Assembly (NCBI RefSeq): GCF_039535785.1
Contig: NZ_BAAAXV010000008.1
Coordinates: forward strand, 434,001 to 498,000
DNA from: Nonomuraea helvata
Lineage (GTDB): Bacteria > Actinomycetota > Actinomycetes > Streptosporangiales > Streptosporangiaceae
Length of the DNA: 64,000 nucleotides
Direction of reading: 5' to 3'
A program made the translations under genes and the position numbers. Below the pieces are notes generated by a model. It saw only the letters and a program-made list of their open reading frames with translations, was not told the DNA's origin and made no database searches. Positions 1-8,404 of the stretch are shown here, piece after piece (position 1 is the stretch's first letter; each line of letters opens with the position of its first letter).

Positions 1-1
1 G

Positions 2-61
2 CAGGGGTGGCGCGACCCGATCGTGCACTCGGCGCCGGAAGACGAGTGGGTCGCGCGTTAG
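2..61 (+). CDS. C-terminal end of an unidentified protein (5' truncated by window edge)
   Basis: An open frame enters from the left edge and stops at the TAG at 59-61. The last 19 residues include the string WRDPIVHSAPEDEWVAR. Codon use (G/C at nearly every third position) looks like real coding sequence, and the next gene follows on the same strand after about 90 bases. The fragment is too short to assign a family. The start lies outside the window. Confidence 0.5.
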   Translation, partial: QGWRDPIVHSAPEDEWVAR

Positions 62-154
62 ACGAATGCCCGGCCACGGACGGCGGGTGTGGCGCGGACC
101 GGGATTGTCGGTGGGACGTCCTACCATGAGGCACCTCACGGAGGGATGAGTCCA

Positions 155-610
155 ATGCTCGACGCGCTGATCGTGCCCCTGTTCGTCACCACGGACCTGC
201 CGCCCCAGGCGGAGCTGGCCGAGTTCGGGGAGCTGCTCGCCGAGAGCGCGCGCGTGCTGGGCCGCGAGGGGGCCGGCTACGAGGCGTTCCTGGTGGGCAA
301 GGTGTTCTGGCTCGACCGCCCCGTGCTGCCGGAGCAGCGTCCGGCGGCCGAGACGGAGCTGCGTTTCGCGGGGATGCTGGGCTACCTCGCCGCCTCCGGT
401 CCCGGTCACACCTCGCACGACGTGGTCCGCGACGTGCGGCGGGCGATCGGCGAGGCCGTGGCGGGCCGCTACGGCGACGTGGGGGTGGTCCCGGCCGTGT
501 TCGCCATCCGCGACCAGGACGTACGCGAGCGCACCCCCGAGTCCGCCGTCACCATCGACACCGGCGACGTCACACCCGAGCTGGTGACCGCGACCAGGTC
601 GTACCTGTAG
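155..610 (+). CDS. Conserved hypothetical protein, about 151 aa
   Basis: I do not recognise a family. The open frame extends back to 89, but the ATG at 155 is chosen because a GGAGGG motif at 140-145 sits nine bases before it; an ATG at 146 would lie directly on that motif. The protein begins MLDALIVPLFVTTDLPP, has no signal peptide or membrane segment, and looks like a small soluble alpha/beta protein with an acidic helix (about residues 15-30). Codon bias is strongly actinobacterial. It faces a convergent gene 17 bases downstream. No function is proposed. Confidence 0.75.
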   Translation: MLDALIVPLFVTTDLPPQAELAEFGELLAESARVLGREGAGYEAFLVGKVFWLDRPVLPEQRPAAETELRFAGMLGYLAASGPGHTSHDVVRDVRRAIGEAVAGRYGDVGVVPAVFAIRDQDVRERTPESAVTIDTGDVTPELVTATRSYL

Positions 611-627
611 CCGACCTGGCTCCTCCC

Positions 628-1167
628 TCAGCGGCGGCGGAAGACGACAGGCTTGTCGCTGTAGCCTGGCCCACGGGAGTTGGTGAGCCACAGCTGCGAT
701 GTTCCGGGGACGCGGGCCAGGTTGAGCTTGTGCACCGTGCCCGCCGATCTCAGAAACTCCCTCGTCCAGCTCCGCCCGTCGTAGTGCAGCATCATGACCC
801 GCCCGGGCTGGAGCTCGGCGTCGACGCCCGCCACCCACACGTCGTCCTTGCCCAGGGCGGTGACCGCGTGCAGCTCACCGTGCCAATCCGGTAGTTCCGT
901 CCGCCGCCACGCGGTGCCGTCCCAACGCTGGAGGACGGGCCGACCCGCGTTCTTGGCGCCGGGTTCGTACGACCAGGAGAAGCCGTCGGGGCCGTCCTCA
1001 GAACCGGCCGCCCACACGTCGCGCGGGCCGAGGGCCAGGAGACCGGCCCACTCCGAAGGAGCCTCCAGTTCCGGCGGTTCCACCGGCTCCCACTGCGCCT
1101 GCACGGAGGACGTGGTCAGCCCCCCGAGGCAAGCCGCCACCACACCGAGGCGCTGGATGATCCTCAC
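628..1167 (-). CDS. Secreted repeat protein, 179 aa
   Basis: The protein opens with a basic-hydrophobic signal peptide (MRIIQRLGVVAACLGGL, probable cleavage after VQA near residue 24). The rest contains short repeats of the type found in BNR/beta-propeller and 'WxAG' proteins: DVWAAGSEDG, DVWVAGVDAE, LQRWDGTAWRR and LHYDGRSWTRE. Such repeats form beta-sheet blades in exported proteins. At 179 aa it has only three or four blades, so it is either a half-propeller or part of an assembly. The start is GTG with no Shine-Dalgarno motif. A -10-like CATAAT (minus strand, 1181-1176) ends eight bases before it, as expected for a leaderless message. It is divergent from the propeller gene at 1276. Function unknown. 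Confidence 0.7.
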   Translation of the reverse strand: MRIIQRLGVVAACLGGLTTSSVQAQWEPVEPPELEAPSEWAGLLALGPRDVWAAGSEDGPDGFSWSYEPGAKNAGRPVLQRWDGTAWRRTELPDWHGELHAVTALGKDDVWVAGVDAELQPGRVMMLHYDGRSWTREFLRSAGTVHKLNLARVPGTSQLWLTNSRGPGYSDKPVVFRRR

Positions 1168-1275
1168 GGTGGCACATTATGAACACCCCGCGCTCTCCGT
1201 TCGAACGTGGCTGATCTGTGACCAACCGCGCACATCAGGTGGGTGTCTAACGGGTTGAGCGAAAGGATCCCAACC

Positions 1276-2250
1276 ATGAGGCACCCCTCAGTGACCGCGG
1301 CGCTGCTGGCGTCGGCGGTCATCGGCGGGCTGGGGCTCACACCCGGCGCCGCCCACGCCCAGGCAGGGACACCGGCGGCCCGCGCCGCCTGGATCAAGTC
1401 CTGCCACGACAAGAAGGACGACACCGACTACCCCTGCGGCCACTGGAAGCTGGTCATGCGGGACGGCAGGCAGGTCGTCGTGCGCGACGCGGCCGGCAGC
1501 AAGGTCGGTGCCAAGGACGAGACGGCCGCGTTCGCGATCAGCGCCGACGGCCGCGTGCTGGCCTACCAGCGCGCCCGCGACCACCGCCTGGTCGTCCAGC
1601 CGGTCACCGGCGGCCCGGCCAAGCTGCTGCCGAAGTCGGCGGGCGCTGTCAACCTCAGCGTCATGCTGTCGCCCAAGGGCGACAGAGTGATGATCGACTA
1701 CGGGAACGAGCCCGTGAGCCGGCCCATCAAGGTGATCACTGTCGCCACCGGCCAGACCACGACCCTGCCACTCGGGGACTCGATGCTCGGGTTCAGCGGT
1801 GACGGCGACGAGGTGCTGACCAGCCGCGACCTGAGCGACAACACCACGCGGCTGGCCGCGTACCGGCTCGGCGGCGGCTCGATCAAGCGGACGCCGCCCC
1901 AGGTCGTCTACGGCGCGGAGGCCCTGGCCCTGGCCCCCGACGGCCGGACGGTGGCCGCGTTCATCGCGGGCAACGCCGACAGAAAGAAGCCGCCGAGGGT
2001 GCGGACGTACGACCTGGAGAGCGGCGAGCTGTCGGCGGGGGCCGACCTGCCGCTCACGCCGGACACGGAGGCGGAGACGGCCTGGTGGGGGCCGGATGGC
2101 CGGATCCGCGCGACGGTGCGGCGCGGCGACGACGGGGAGGCGGCGGTGGTACGGGTGCTCACCGTCGATCCTCAGTCCGGCAAGGCCACGCAGACCGACG
2201 CATACACGATCAGCAACACCAAGTTCGAGCACGTCGAAGCGGGGAAGTGA
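1276..2250 (+). CDS. Secreted TolB/WD40-like beta-propeller protein (paralogue A)
   Basis: A signal peptide (RHPSVTAALLASAVIGG, cleavage near AHA-QAG) shows export. The mature part has repeated blade-like segments such as AFAISADGRVLAYQRA, NLSVMLSPKGDRVMIDY and ALALAPDGRTVAAFIAG, typical of TolB/WD40-type propellers. Two cysteines near the mature N-terminus (SCHDK...DYPCGHWKLVMRDG) probably form a disulfide. The start at 1276 is preferred over an upstream in-frame codon because GAAAGGA lies nine bases before it. The next gene starts five bases after the stop and encodes a paralogue with the same layout, so the two are almost certainly co-transcribed tandem duplicates. The ligand is unknown. 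Confidence 0.8.
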   Translation: MRHPSVTAALLASAVIGGLGLTPGAAHAQAGTPAARAAWIKSCHDKKDDTDYPCGHWKLVMRDGRQVVVRDAAGSKVGAKDETAAFAISADGRVLAYQRARDHRLVVQPVTGGPAKLLPKSAGAVNLSVMLSPKGDRVMIDYGNEPVSRPIKVITVATGQTTTLPLGDSMLGFSGDGDEVLTSRDLSDNTTRLAAYRLGGGSIKRTPPQVVYGAEALALAPDGRTVAAFIAGNADRKKPPRVRTYDLESGELSAGADLPLTPDTEAETAWWGPDGRIRATVRRGDDGEAAVVRVLTVDPQSGKATQTDAYTISNTKFEHVEAGK

Positions 2251-2255
2251 ACGAC

Positions 2256-3221
2256 ATGAGAGTGAAGATCATCGCGGTCCTCGTGGCCGCCGGCCTGGTC
2301 GCGGCCCCCGGCGTCGCGTACGCTGGGCCGCACGCGGACTTTCATCAGGGGCACGACAGCATCCGGTACGCCTCCATCAAGAAGTGCACGTCCAAGGGCG
2401 GGGACAGGCCGTGCGGCGACTGGCGGCTCGTCATGCACAGCGGCGAGAAGAGCGTCCTGCATGACGCCCAGGGGGTCGCCCTCGACGCGAAGGGCAAGTC
2501 GGTCCGCTACTCCCCGGCGCCCATCGCGGTCAGCGGGAACGGCCGGCGGATCGCGTACTTCACCAAGACCGGCAGTCTGGCCGTGCGGACGCTCGGCGGC
2601 GGCGTCAAGGTGTTCGCCAAGAACGCGCTGCCCCGCGTGGCCCAGAACGACGTGACCCTGCTCCTGTCCGACGACGGCGGCCGGCTGGCCGCGATCATCG
2701 GCGGCGACAAGCCGGCGAGCACGCGCGTGTTCGACACGGGCACCGGTGCCCGGCTCGGCACCGTGCCGGCCGACCGATCGGTGCTGGGCTTCAGCTTCGA
2801 CGGGGACGAGCTCCTCACCACCGTCGACGGCGACGAGTCCGTCACCGAGCTGGCGGTCTACAGCGACACGGGCGAGGAGGCCGTACGGGTCGCGCCGCCG
2901 CAGGTCGTCGCGTCGAACGGGCCGCAGGCGCTGTCCGCCGACGGCCGCACGGTCGCGAACGTCGTGCAGGGGAGCAAGCCGCAGCTCGTCCTGTACGACC
3001 TGCAGACCGACCAGGTCACCAGCCGCAAGAAGATCAAGCTCCCGGACGCGGACGTCGACATGGTCGACTGGACCGGCGACACCCAGGTGACCCTCCACAT
3101 GCTGTCCGGTGGCGACCGGATGACGATCGTCCAGATCGACACCGAGACGGGCGCGGTCAAGGTCAGGGACAAGTACACGACGCTCAAGGACACGTTCGTC
3201 TTCGCCGCGTGCGGCGGCTGA
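2256..3221 (+). CDS. Secreted TolB/WD40-like beta-propeller protein (paralogue B)
   Basis: This is the second member of the tandem pair. A signal peptide (MRVKIIAVLVAAGLVAAPG, cleavage near AYA-GPH) precedes the same paired-cysteine motif as its neighbour (KCTSKGGDRPCGDWRLVMHSG) and matching blades (PIAVSGNGRRIAYFTK, VTLLLSDDGGRLAAIIG, VLGFSFDGDELLT, PQALSADGRTVANVV). The start ATG at 2256 has GGGAAG about eight bases upstream, within the last codons of the preceding gene. The gene ends just before a strong hairpin at 3233-3272, which closes this two-gene unit. Sequence divergence between the two copies is high, so the duplication is old. Confidence 0.8.
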   Translation: MRVKIIAVLVAAGLVAAPGVAYAGPHADFHQGHDSIRYASIKKCTSKGGDRPCGDWRLVMHSGEKSVLHDAQGVALDAKGKSVRYSPAPIAVSGNGRRIAYFTKTGSLAVRTLGGGVKVFAKNALPRVAQNDVTLLLSDDGGRLAAIIGGDKPASTRVFDTGTGARLGTVPADRSVLGFSFDGDELLTTVDGDESVTELAVYSDTGEEAVRVAPPQVVASNGPQALSADGRTVANVVQGSKPQLVLYDLQTDQVTSRKKIKLPDADVDMVDWTGDTQVTLHMLSGGDRMTIVQIDTETGAVKVRDKYTTLKDTFVFAACGG

Positions 3222-3232
3222 CCGCCTCTCCT

Positions 3233-3272
3233 GCCGGTACGGCGGGGGCCCGGGGAGCCCCGCCGTACCGGC
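3233..3272 (+). terminator. Rho-independent-like terminator after the propeller pair
   Basis: A perfect 15-base inverted repeat (3233-3247 and 3258-3272, arms GCCGGTACGGCGGGG / CCCCGCCGTACCGGC) encloses a 10-base loop and is followed by ATTCGTTT. It begins 11 bases after the stop of the second propeller gene. The T-tract is weak, as is usual in actinobacteria. Confidence 0.75.
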
Positions 3273-3361
3273 ATTCGTTTCGCGGGTCCTGCGTGACCAC
3301 GGCGAAACCGGCGGGACCTGGCCGATGCTTCCTCTGCGGGCCGTGAACTGGTCGGAGCCTC

Positions 3362-3420
3362 TTGACAGATCAGAATGTATCGATAAAGTTACCTCACTTT
3401 ATCGATACATGGATCGATAC
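3362..3420 (+). promoter_or_regulatory. Promoter with overlapping LacI-type operators of the arabinoside operon
   Basis: TTGACA at 3362-3367 is a consensus -35; TAAAGT at 3384-3389 is a plausible -10 (spacer 16). Overlapping the -10 is a perfect 15-base inverted repeat: ATGTATCGATAAAGT at 3375-3389 and its complement at 3396-3410, separated by six bases. A further ATCGATAC lies at 3413-3420. Each arm contains the TATCGATA core typical of LacI-family sites, so one or two repressor dimers could block RNA polymerase. The likely regulator is the LacI gene at 12703, by proximity only. Confidence 0.75.
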
Positions 3421-3476
3421 AGTGATGCGCCTCACTCCCCCACGTCGCCAGGTCCCCATCGAAGCGAGAACACGCA

Positions 3477-4730
3477 ATGAGACGAACTCCCAAGGTGTTC
3501 GCGGCCGCTGCCATGGTCGCCGCGCTGCTCACCGGCTGCTCTTCGAGTGAGAGCAACACGCTGACCTTCTGGAACCCGCTCACCGGCGACGACGGCGCCT
3601 ACATGCGCCAGATCGTCCAGGACTACAACGCCACCAAGCCCCAGTACCCGGTCACCTTCCAGCCCATGGCCGAAGCCGACCTGTACACGAAGGTCTACAG
3701 CGTGGTGAACGCCGAGGACGACATCCCCGACGTGATGATCATGCACGCCGCGCGCATCCCGGAGTTCGCGGGCGCTGGAGTCCTGACGACGGACGAAACT
3801 CTCACGGCTGCCCAGCCCCAGCTCAAGCGGGACAACTATCAGGAGACGGCGTGGGACGCCGGCACGGTCGGCGGCAAGTCGTACGGCATCCCGCTCGACC
3901 TCCACGGCGTGATCATGTACTACAACAAGGACCTGGTCGCCAAGTACGGCGCCGAAGGCTTCCTCGACGACAAGGTGGTCACGCTCGACGAGCTCGCCAC
4001 CCTCAAGGGCAAGCTTCCTCCGGATACCTACGCGTTCGCCGGGCTGTTCATCCCCGGCGTGGTGGACGCCGGCGTGCGTAACCTGGGCGGCAGCGCCGAA
4101 CCTCAGCCCGGCAAGGTCGAGATGACCTCTCCGCAGTTCACCACTGTTTACAGCAAGCTGGTACAGCTTCAGAAGGATGGGCTCATCGCGCCCGAGGACT
4201 CGGACTCGATGCAGGTGTTCAACAGTGGGAAGGCCCTCTTCCTGCCCGACGGCACCTGGGGGCTCAGCGGCCACCGCGCCATCAAGGGCCTGAACTTCGG
4301 GCTCACGAACGCTCTTCAGATGTCGCCCGACAAGCCGGTCAACGTCCTCGGCTCCCACCAGTTCGTCCAGCTCAAGGACGGCAGCCGCGGCAAGGAGCGC
4401 GACAAGGCGGTGGCGGCGTTCGTCGAGTTCGTGCGCAAGAACTCCCTGAAGTGGGCCGACTCGGGCCAGATCCCGGCCAGCCGCCAGGTCTTCGAGAGCC
4501 CCGAGTACGCCAAGTACCCGCAGTCCTTCCTCACCGCCACCTCCGAACAGCAGTCGATGCTGAAGATCGACGCCACGCCGCACGCCGGCTTCATCTCGGG
4601 TGCGCTGTGGAACCACAGCAAGGACATCGTCTGGGGCCGCGTCCCGGTCGCCCAAGGGCTGGAGACGATGCAGAAGGAGATCGAAGCGAAGATCGCCGAA
4701 GCCGACGCCGCGGGAACGAAGCGTGACTGA
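3477..4730 (+). CDS. Sugar ABC transporter substrate-binding lipoprotein (importer 1)
   Basis: This is the extracellular solute-binding component (family 1/MalE type) that captures an oligosaccharide for import. The N-terminus is a lipoprotein signal with lipobox LLTGC (Cys21). The mature protein starts with LTFWNPLTGDDGAYMRQIV and has the characteristic segments PDVMIMHAARIPEF and YGIPLDLHGVIMYYNKDL. Its length, 417 aa, is normal. It is the first gene of an operon with two permeases and three glycosidases of arabinose/xylose type. The permease GTG overlaps its stop by eight bases, so translation is coupled. The substrate is inferred from the neighbouring GH51/GH31 enzymes to be an arabinose- or xylose-containing oligosaccharide. 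Confidence 0.92.
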   Translation: MRRTPKVFAAAAMVAALLTGCSSSESNTLTFWNPLTGDDGAYMRQIVQDYNATKPQYPVTFQPMAEADLYTKVYSVVNAEDDIPDVMIMHAARIPEFAGAGVLTTDETLTAAQPQLKRDNYQETAWDAGTVGGKSYGIPLDLHGVIMYYNKDLVAKYGAEGFLDDKVVTLDELATLKGKLPPDTYAFAGLFIPGVVDAGVRNLGGSAEPQPGKVEMTSPQFTTVYSKLVQLQKDGLIAPEDSDSMQVFNSGKALFLPDGTWGLSGHRAIKGLNFGLTNALQMSPDKPVNVLGSHQFVQLKDGSRGKERDKAVAAFVEFVRKNSLKWADSGQIPASRQVFESPEYAKYPQSFLTATSEQQSMLKIDATPHAGFISGALWNHSKDIVWGRVPVAQGLETMQKEIEAKIAEADAAGTKRD

Positions 4731-5613
4731 CCCGGCGATGAGACGTGCCCTTCGCGCGGCGCCCTTCATCGGCCCGCACCTGGTGCTGTTCGCCGTGTTC
4801 GGTCTCCTTCCCGGCGTGTACGGCCTCTACATCGGCTTCACCCGGTGGAACCTCCTGGGCGACCCCCAGTTCGTCGGCCTGGACAACTTCCACGAGATTC
4901 TGTTCGACACCGAGTCGGTGTTCCACGACCAGTTCGTCAACGGCCTGGTCAACACGCTGATCTTCGTCGCCGTCTCCGTGCCGCTGCTGATCGTGATCCC
5001 GCTGCTGCTGGCCGCCGGGCTGTCGCGCAAGGACCTCAAGGGCGCGGGATTCTTCCAAGGCGTCTTCTACATCCCCGGACTGATCTCGGTCTCGGCCGGC
5101 GCGATCGCCTGGGTCCTGATGTTCAACCGCGAACTCGGACCGCTCAACAACCTCCTGGGCACCGACATCAGCTTCATCACGACACAGCCGTGGGCCTGGC
5201 TGACGATCTTCGTCCTGACCGTGTGGGCCGGCATCGGCGGCAACCTCGTGATCTACCGATCGGCGATCTCCGCGGTACCGCGCGAGCTTCACGAAGCCGC
5301 GCAGATCGACGGCGCGGGCACGGTGCGGCGCTTCCTCAGCGTGACGTTGCCCTCGATCCGGTTCCCCCTGCTCTACACCATGGTCCTCACGACCGTCGGC
5401 AGCTTCAACGTGTTCGGTCAGCCCATGATGCTCACCAAGGGCGGGCCGAACAGCAGCACCAAGGTCCTGATGATGAACATTCGCGACCTCGCCTTCGGTA
5501 CGGGAGCGTCCATCGCCGGGATGGCCGCCGCCATGTCCATGCTGCTCGGAGTGGTGCTGATGCTCATCTCGGCGGTTCAGTTCTCCGTGATGCACAGGGG
5601 GATCCGTGGCTGA
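4723..5613 (+). CDS. Sugar ABC transporter permease, MalF/UgpA type (importer 1)
   Basis: An inner-membrane channel subunit with six predicted transmembrane helices. The first begins around FIGPHLVLFAVFGLLPGVYG. The cytoplasmic EAA loop that docks the ATPase is visible as ELHEAAQIDGAG. The GTG at 4723 overlaps the end of the binding-protein gene and has GGGA upstream; an ATG five codons later (4738) is an alternative. The reading frame stays open further upstream inside the preceding gene, but that part is the binding protein's out-of-frame shadow. The next permease gene overlaps it by eight bases. Confidence 0.9.
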   Translation: MTDPAMRRALRAAPFIGPHLVLFAVFGLLPGVYGLYIGFTRWNLLGDPQFVGLDNFHEILFDTESVFHDQFVNGLVNTLIFVAVSVPLLIVIPLLLAAGLSRKDLKGAGFFQGVFYIPGLISVSAGAIAWVLMFNRELGPLNNLLGTDISFITTQPWAWLTIFVLTVWAGIGGNLVIYRSAISAVPRELHEAAQIDGAGTVRRFLSVTLPSIRFPLLYTMVLTTVGSFNVFGQPMMLTKGGPNSSTKVLMMNIRDLAFGTGASIAGMAAAMSMLLGVVLMLISAVQFSVMHRGIRG

Positions 5614-6487
5614 GTCGACGACAGTGCCGCCGGGCGACGGCGGACGCCTGCGGCGGCGGACGAGTTTGATCATCTGCTACGTCGCGCTGGCCACGCTCGC
5701 CCTGGTATGGCTGCTTCCCATCGCGTACTCGATCGCGACGTCGTTCAAGTCGGCGACCGAGATCGCCTACTCGGGCTTCAGCCTGCTGCCGGCGCACTGG
5801 GTCGCGGAGAACTACGTGACGCTCGTCGAGGGCGCCTCCAGCTATCCGGTGCTCCAGTGGTTCGTGAACTCTCTGGTCATCTCCACCTCGCACGCCGCGC
5901 TCACCGTGGTCGTGGTCGCCCTCGCCGGCTACGGCTACACCCGGATGCGCTTCCCCGGCAGGGACGCTCTGTTCCTGACGCTGCTGGGGATATCCCTGTT
6001 CCCCAGTGTCGTCAACCTCATCCCCTCGTACAAGATCGTGCAGACTCTGGGGTGGGTCAACTCGCCGCTCGCCATGATCATCCCCGGTCTGGCGGGTGTG
6101 GCGAACGTCTTCCTCGTACGCAGTTTCATGGCGGGTGTGCCCCGTGAGCTGGACGAGGCCGCCCGCGTCGACGGGGCAGGTGATTTCCGGATCTTCGCCC
6201 AGGTCATCCTGCCGAGTATCCGCCCGGTCCTCATCGTCGTCTTCCTGTTCTCGTTCACCGGCTCGTGGAACGACTTCCTGTGGCCCACGATCGTGTTCAA
6301 CGACATCGAGCGGATGCCCATCACCGCCGGGCTGCTGCTGTTGCAGAACATGTTCGGCGACTACTCCAAGCTGGGGCAGCTCATGGCCAGCGCCGTGCTG
6401 GCGATGATCCCCACCACGGTCCTGTTCCTGGCGGCGCAGCGTTATTTCCTCAGCTCCCTGAACCTCAACGCCGGTCTGAAGGGATAG
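5606..6487 (+). CDS. Sugar ABC transporter permease, MalG/UgpE type (importer 1)
   Basis: The second channel subunit, 293 aa, with six predicted transmembrane helices starting at LIICYVALATLALVWLLPIA. The EAA motif is ELDEAARVDGAG. The C-terminus RYFLSSLNLNAGLKG is typical of MalG-like permeases. The GTG start lies inside the end of the preceding permease gene. No ATPase gene follows, so the energising subunit must be supplied in trans, probably by an MsiK-like shared ATPase. A small membrane-protein gene follows after four bases. Confidence 0.9.
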   Translation: MAESTTVPPGDGGRLRRRTSLIICYVALATLALVWLLPIAYSIATSFKSATEIAYSGFSLLPAHWVAENYVTLVEGASSYPVLQWFVNSLVISTSHAALTVVVVALAGYGYTRMRFPGRDALFLTLLGISLFPSVVNLIPSYKIVQTLGWVNSPLAMIIPGLAGVANVFLVRSFMAGVPRELDEAARVDGAGDFRIFAQVILPSIRPVLIVVFLFSFTGSWNDFLWPTIVFNDIERMPITAGLLLLQNMFGDYSKLGQLMASAVLAMIPTTVLFLAAQRYFLSSLNLNAGLKG

Positions 6488-6491
6488 ATCC

Positions 6492-6890
6492 GTGCAACGG
6501 CGACTCGAACGGCGGCTCCTGGTGGCCGCAGCCGTCTGGACCGGCCTCCTCGCGCTCGTCACGCTGTTCCCCTACCGGATGTGGTTCGAGCAGGTGGCGG
6601 CCGGTTCCGCAGGCGAGAGTCTGATCGCCGGCGCCTCCGCCGTGGTTGGCGTCTACGGCCTGGTCCTGCTGCTCGTGGCGCTCGTCACCGGCTGGCTGGC
6701 CTGGCGGATCGGCACCCGGCCCGGCGCGGCCGTCCTGTGGTGGGCAGGCGCGTGCGCGGTCGGGGCGCTGCTGACCCGCGATGTCGTCGGCTGCCTGCTG
6801 TTCTCGGTCGTCTGCGCGGTGTACGCGGCCAGGAGCAGGGCGCTGCGCAAGGCCGGTTCCTTCCATCGAACGCAAGGTATTCACAGATGA
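6492..6890 (+). CDS. Small four-helix membrane protein of unknown function
   Basis: I do not recognise a family. The 132 aa contain about four hydrophobic segments ([69 protein letters not shown]) and a basic tail. It is locked into the operon: it starts four bases after the permease stop, and its TGA overlaps the ATG of the arabinofuranosidase gene. That position suggests an accessory role in transport or membrane anchoring of the system. It carries no signature of an ABC subunit. Confidence 0.75.
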   Translation: MQRRLERRLLVAAAVWTGLLALVTLFPYRMWFEQVAAGSAGESLIAGASAVVGVYGLVLLLVALVTGWLAWRIGTRPGAAVLWWAGACAVGALLTRDVVGCLLFSVVCAVYAARSRALRKAGSFHRTQGIHR

Positions 6891-8404
6891 GCAACAATGT
6901 CGTGCCCGCCATCGTCAATGTCGATGTCGAGGGTCCGTTGATCAGTCGGCATCTGTACGGTCATTTCGCCGAGCATCTGGGCCGGTGCGTCTATGGCGGG
7001 TTCTACGTGGGCGAGGACAGTGACATCCCGAACGCGGGCGGGATCCGGCTGGATGTGGTGGAGGCGTTGCGCGCGCTGAACATCCCGAATCTGCGCTGGC
7101 CGGGTGGTTGTTTCGCTGATGAGTACCACTGGATGGACGGGGTGGGGCCGAAGGATCGGCGTCCGGCGATGGTGAACACGCACTGGGGCAACGTCGAGGA
7201 GAACAACCACTTCGGGACGCACGAGTTCATGGCCCTGTGCGAGTTGCTCGGCGCTGAGCCGTACATCAGCGGCAATGTCGGGTCCGGCACGGTCAGGGAG
7301 ATGAGCGACTGGGTGGAGTACCTCACCCGTGAGGGTGACTCGCCGATGGTGCGGCTGCGTAAGGCCCATGGGCGGGACGAGCCGTGGCGGGTGCGTTTTT
7401 GGGGGCTGGGCAACGAGGCGTGGGGCTGTGGCGGGCACATGACCGCCGGGCAGTACGCTCATGAGGCGCGCCGGTTCGGCACGTACTGCCGTGATCACGG
7501 TGAGAACAAGTTGTACCGCATCGCCGCCGGGGCGAACTCCGATGACTATGCCTGGACCGAGACGCTGATGAAGCAGCTCGGCGACCTGGGCTGCGCCTAC
7601 CGGCCCCAGCCCTTCTACCAGGCGCTCTCGCTGCACTACTACACGATCCCGGGTACCTGGCAGGACAAGGGCGACGCGACGGTGTTCGACACCGGGGACT
7701 ACTACCGGACGCTGGTCCAGGCCGCGCGGATCGACGAGCTGATCACCCGCCATTCCAACGTGATGGACTGCTACGACCCGGGCAAGAACGTGGGCCTGGT
7801 CGTGGATGAGTGGGGCACGTGGTGGAACGTCGAGCCCGGCACCAATCCCGGCTTCCTCTACCAGCAGAACACCCTGCGTGACGCGCTGGTGGCCGGCGTG
7901 CATTTCGACATCTTCCACCGGCACGCCGACCGGCTGGTGATGGCCAACATCGCCCAGACGGTGAACGTGCTCCAGGCCATGATCCTCACCGATCCCGACT
8001 CGGGCGCGCTCGTGCTGACGCCGACGTACCACGTGTTCGAGATGAACAAGGGTCACCAGGACGCGGCCTCGCTGCGGGTCGACCTCCCCGCGGGGGTGCC
8101 CACCCGTGAGACGTTGCAGACCGTCTCGGTCTCGGCCAGCCGCAAGGACGGGCGTGTGCTCGTCTCGCTGTCCAACCTGGACGCGGCCGAGCCGGTCGAC
8201 GTGGACCTGGACCTGCGTGGCGGCGCGGTGGCCGACGTCCGCGCCCGCATCCTGACCGCCGACAAGCCGCAGACCCACAACACGCCCGAGGCGCCCGACG
8301 CCGTCGCGCCCCGCTCCCACCAGCAGGTCACGCCCACCGCCTCCGGGCTTCGGGTCCACCTGCCGGCACACTCCTTCGTCACCGTGGAGGGGCGCCTCGC
8401 ATGA
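6887..8404 (+). CDS. Alpha-L-arabinofuranosidase, GH51 (1)
   Basis: Cytoplasmic exo-enzyme removing terminal alpha-L-arabinofuranosyl groups from imported oligosaccharides. The GH51 (beta/alpha)8 signature regions are present: [30 protein letters not shown], the acid/base motif GLGNEAW (Glu177) and the nucleophile motif VVDEWGTWW (Glu308). A C-terminal beta-sandwich ends at [11 protein letters not shown]. The protein is 505 aa with no signal peptide, so it acts after import. The ATG at 6887 overlaps the previous stop, and its own TGA overlaps the next ATG (ATGA). The first 600 bases use visibly more T/A-ending codons than the rest of the gene and its neighbours. Confidence 0.92.
   Translation: MSNNVVPAIVNVDVEGPLISRHLYGHFAEHLGRCVYGGFYVGEDSDIPNAGGIRLDVVEALRALNIPNLRWPGGCFADEYHWMDGVGPKDRRPAMVNTHWGNVEENNHFGTHEFMALCELLGAEPYISGNVGSGTVREMSDWVEYLTREGDSPMVRLRKAHGRDEPWRVRFWGLGNEAWGCGGHMTAGQYAHEARRFGTYCRDHGENKLYRIAAGANSDDYAWTETLMKQLGDLGCAYRPQPFYQALSLHYYTIPGTWQDKGDATVFDTGDYYRTLVQAARIDELITRHSNVMDCYDPGKNVGLVVDEWGTWWNVEPGTNPGFLYQQNTLRDALVAGVHFDIFHRHADRLVMANIAQTVNVLQAMILTDPDSGALVLTPTYHVFEMNKGHQDAASLRVDLPAGVPTRETLQTVSVSASRKDGRVLVSLSNLDAAEPVDVDLDLRGGAVADVRARILTADKPQTHNTPEAPDAVAPRSHQQVTPTASGLRVHLPAHSFVTVEGRLA

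Noticed and set aside
1288-2232. Long minus-strand open frame opposite the first propeller gene
   Set aside because: It is the antisense shadow of a gene with a signal peptide and recognisable blades. Its translation is rich in R, G, V and H with no motif.
3375-3420. CRISPR-like direct repeats
   Set aside because: The repeated units are an inverted repeat plus one half-site in a promoter, not regularly spaced repeats. I saw no CRISPR array anywhere in the window.
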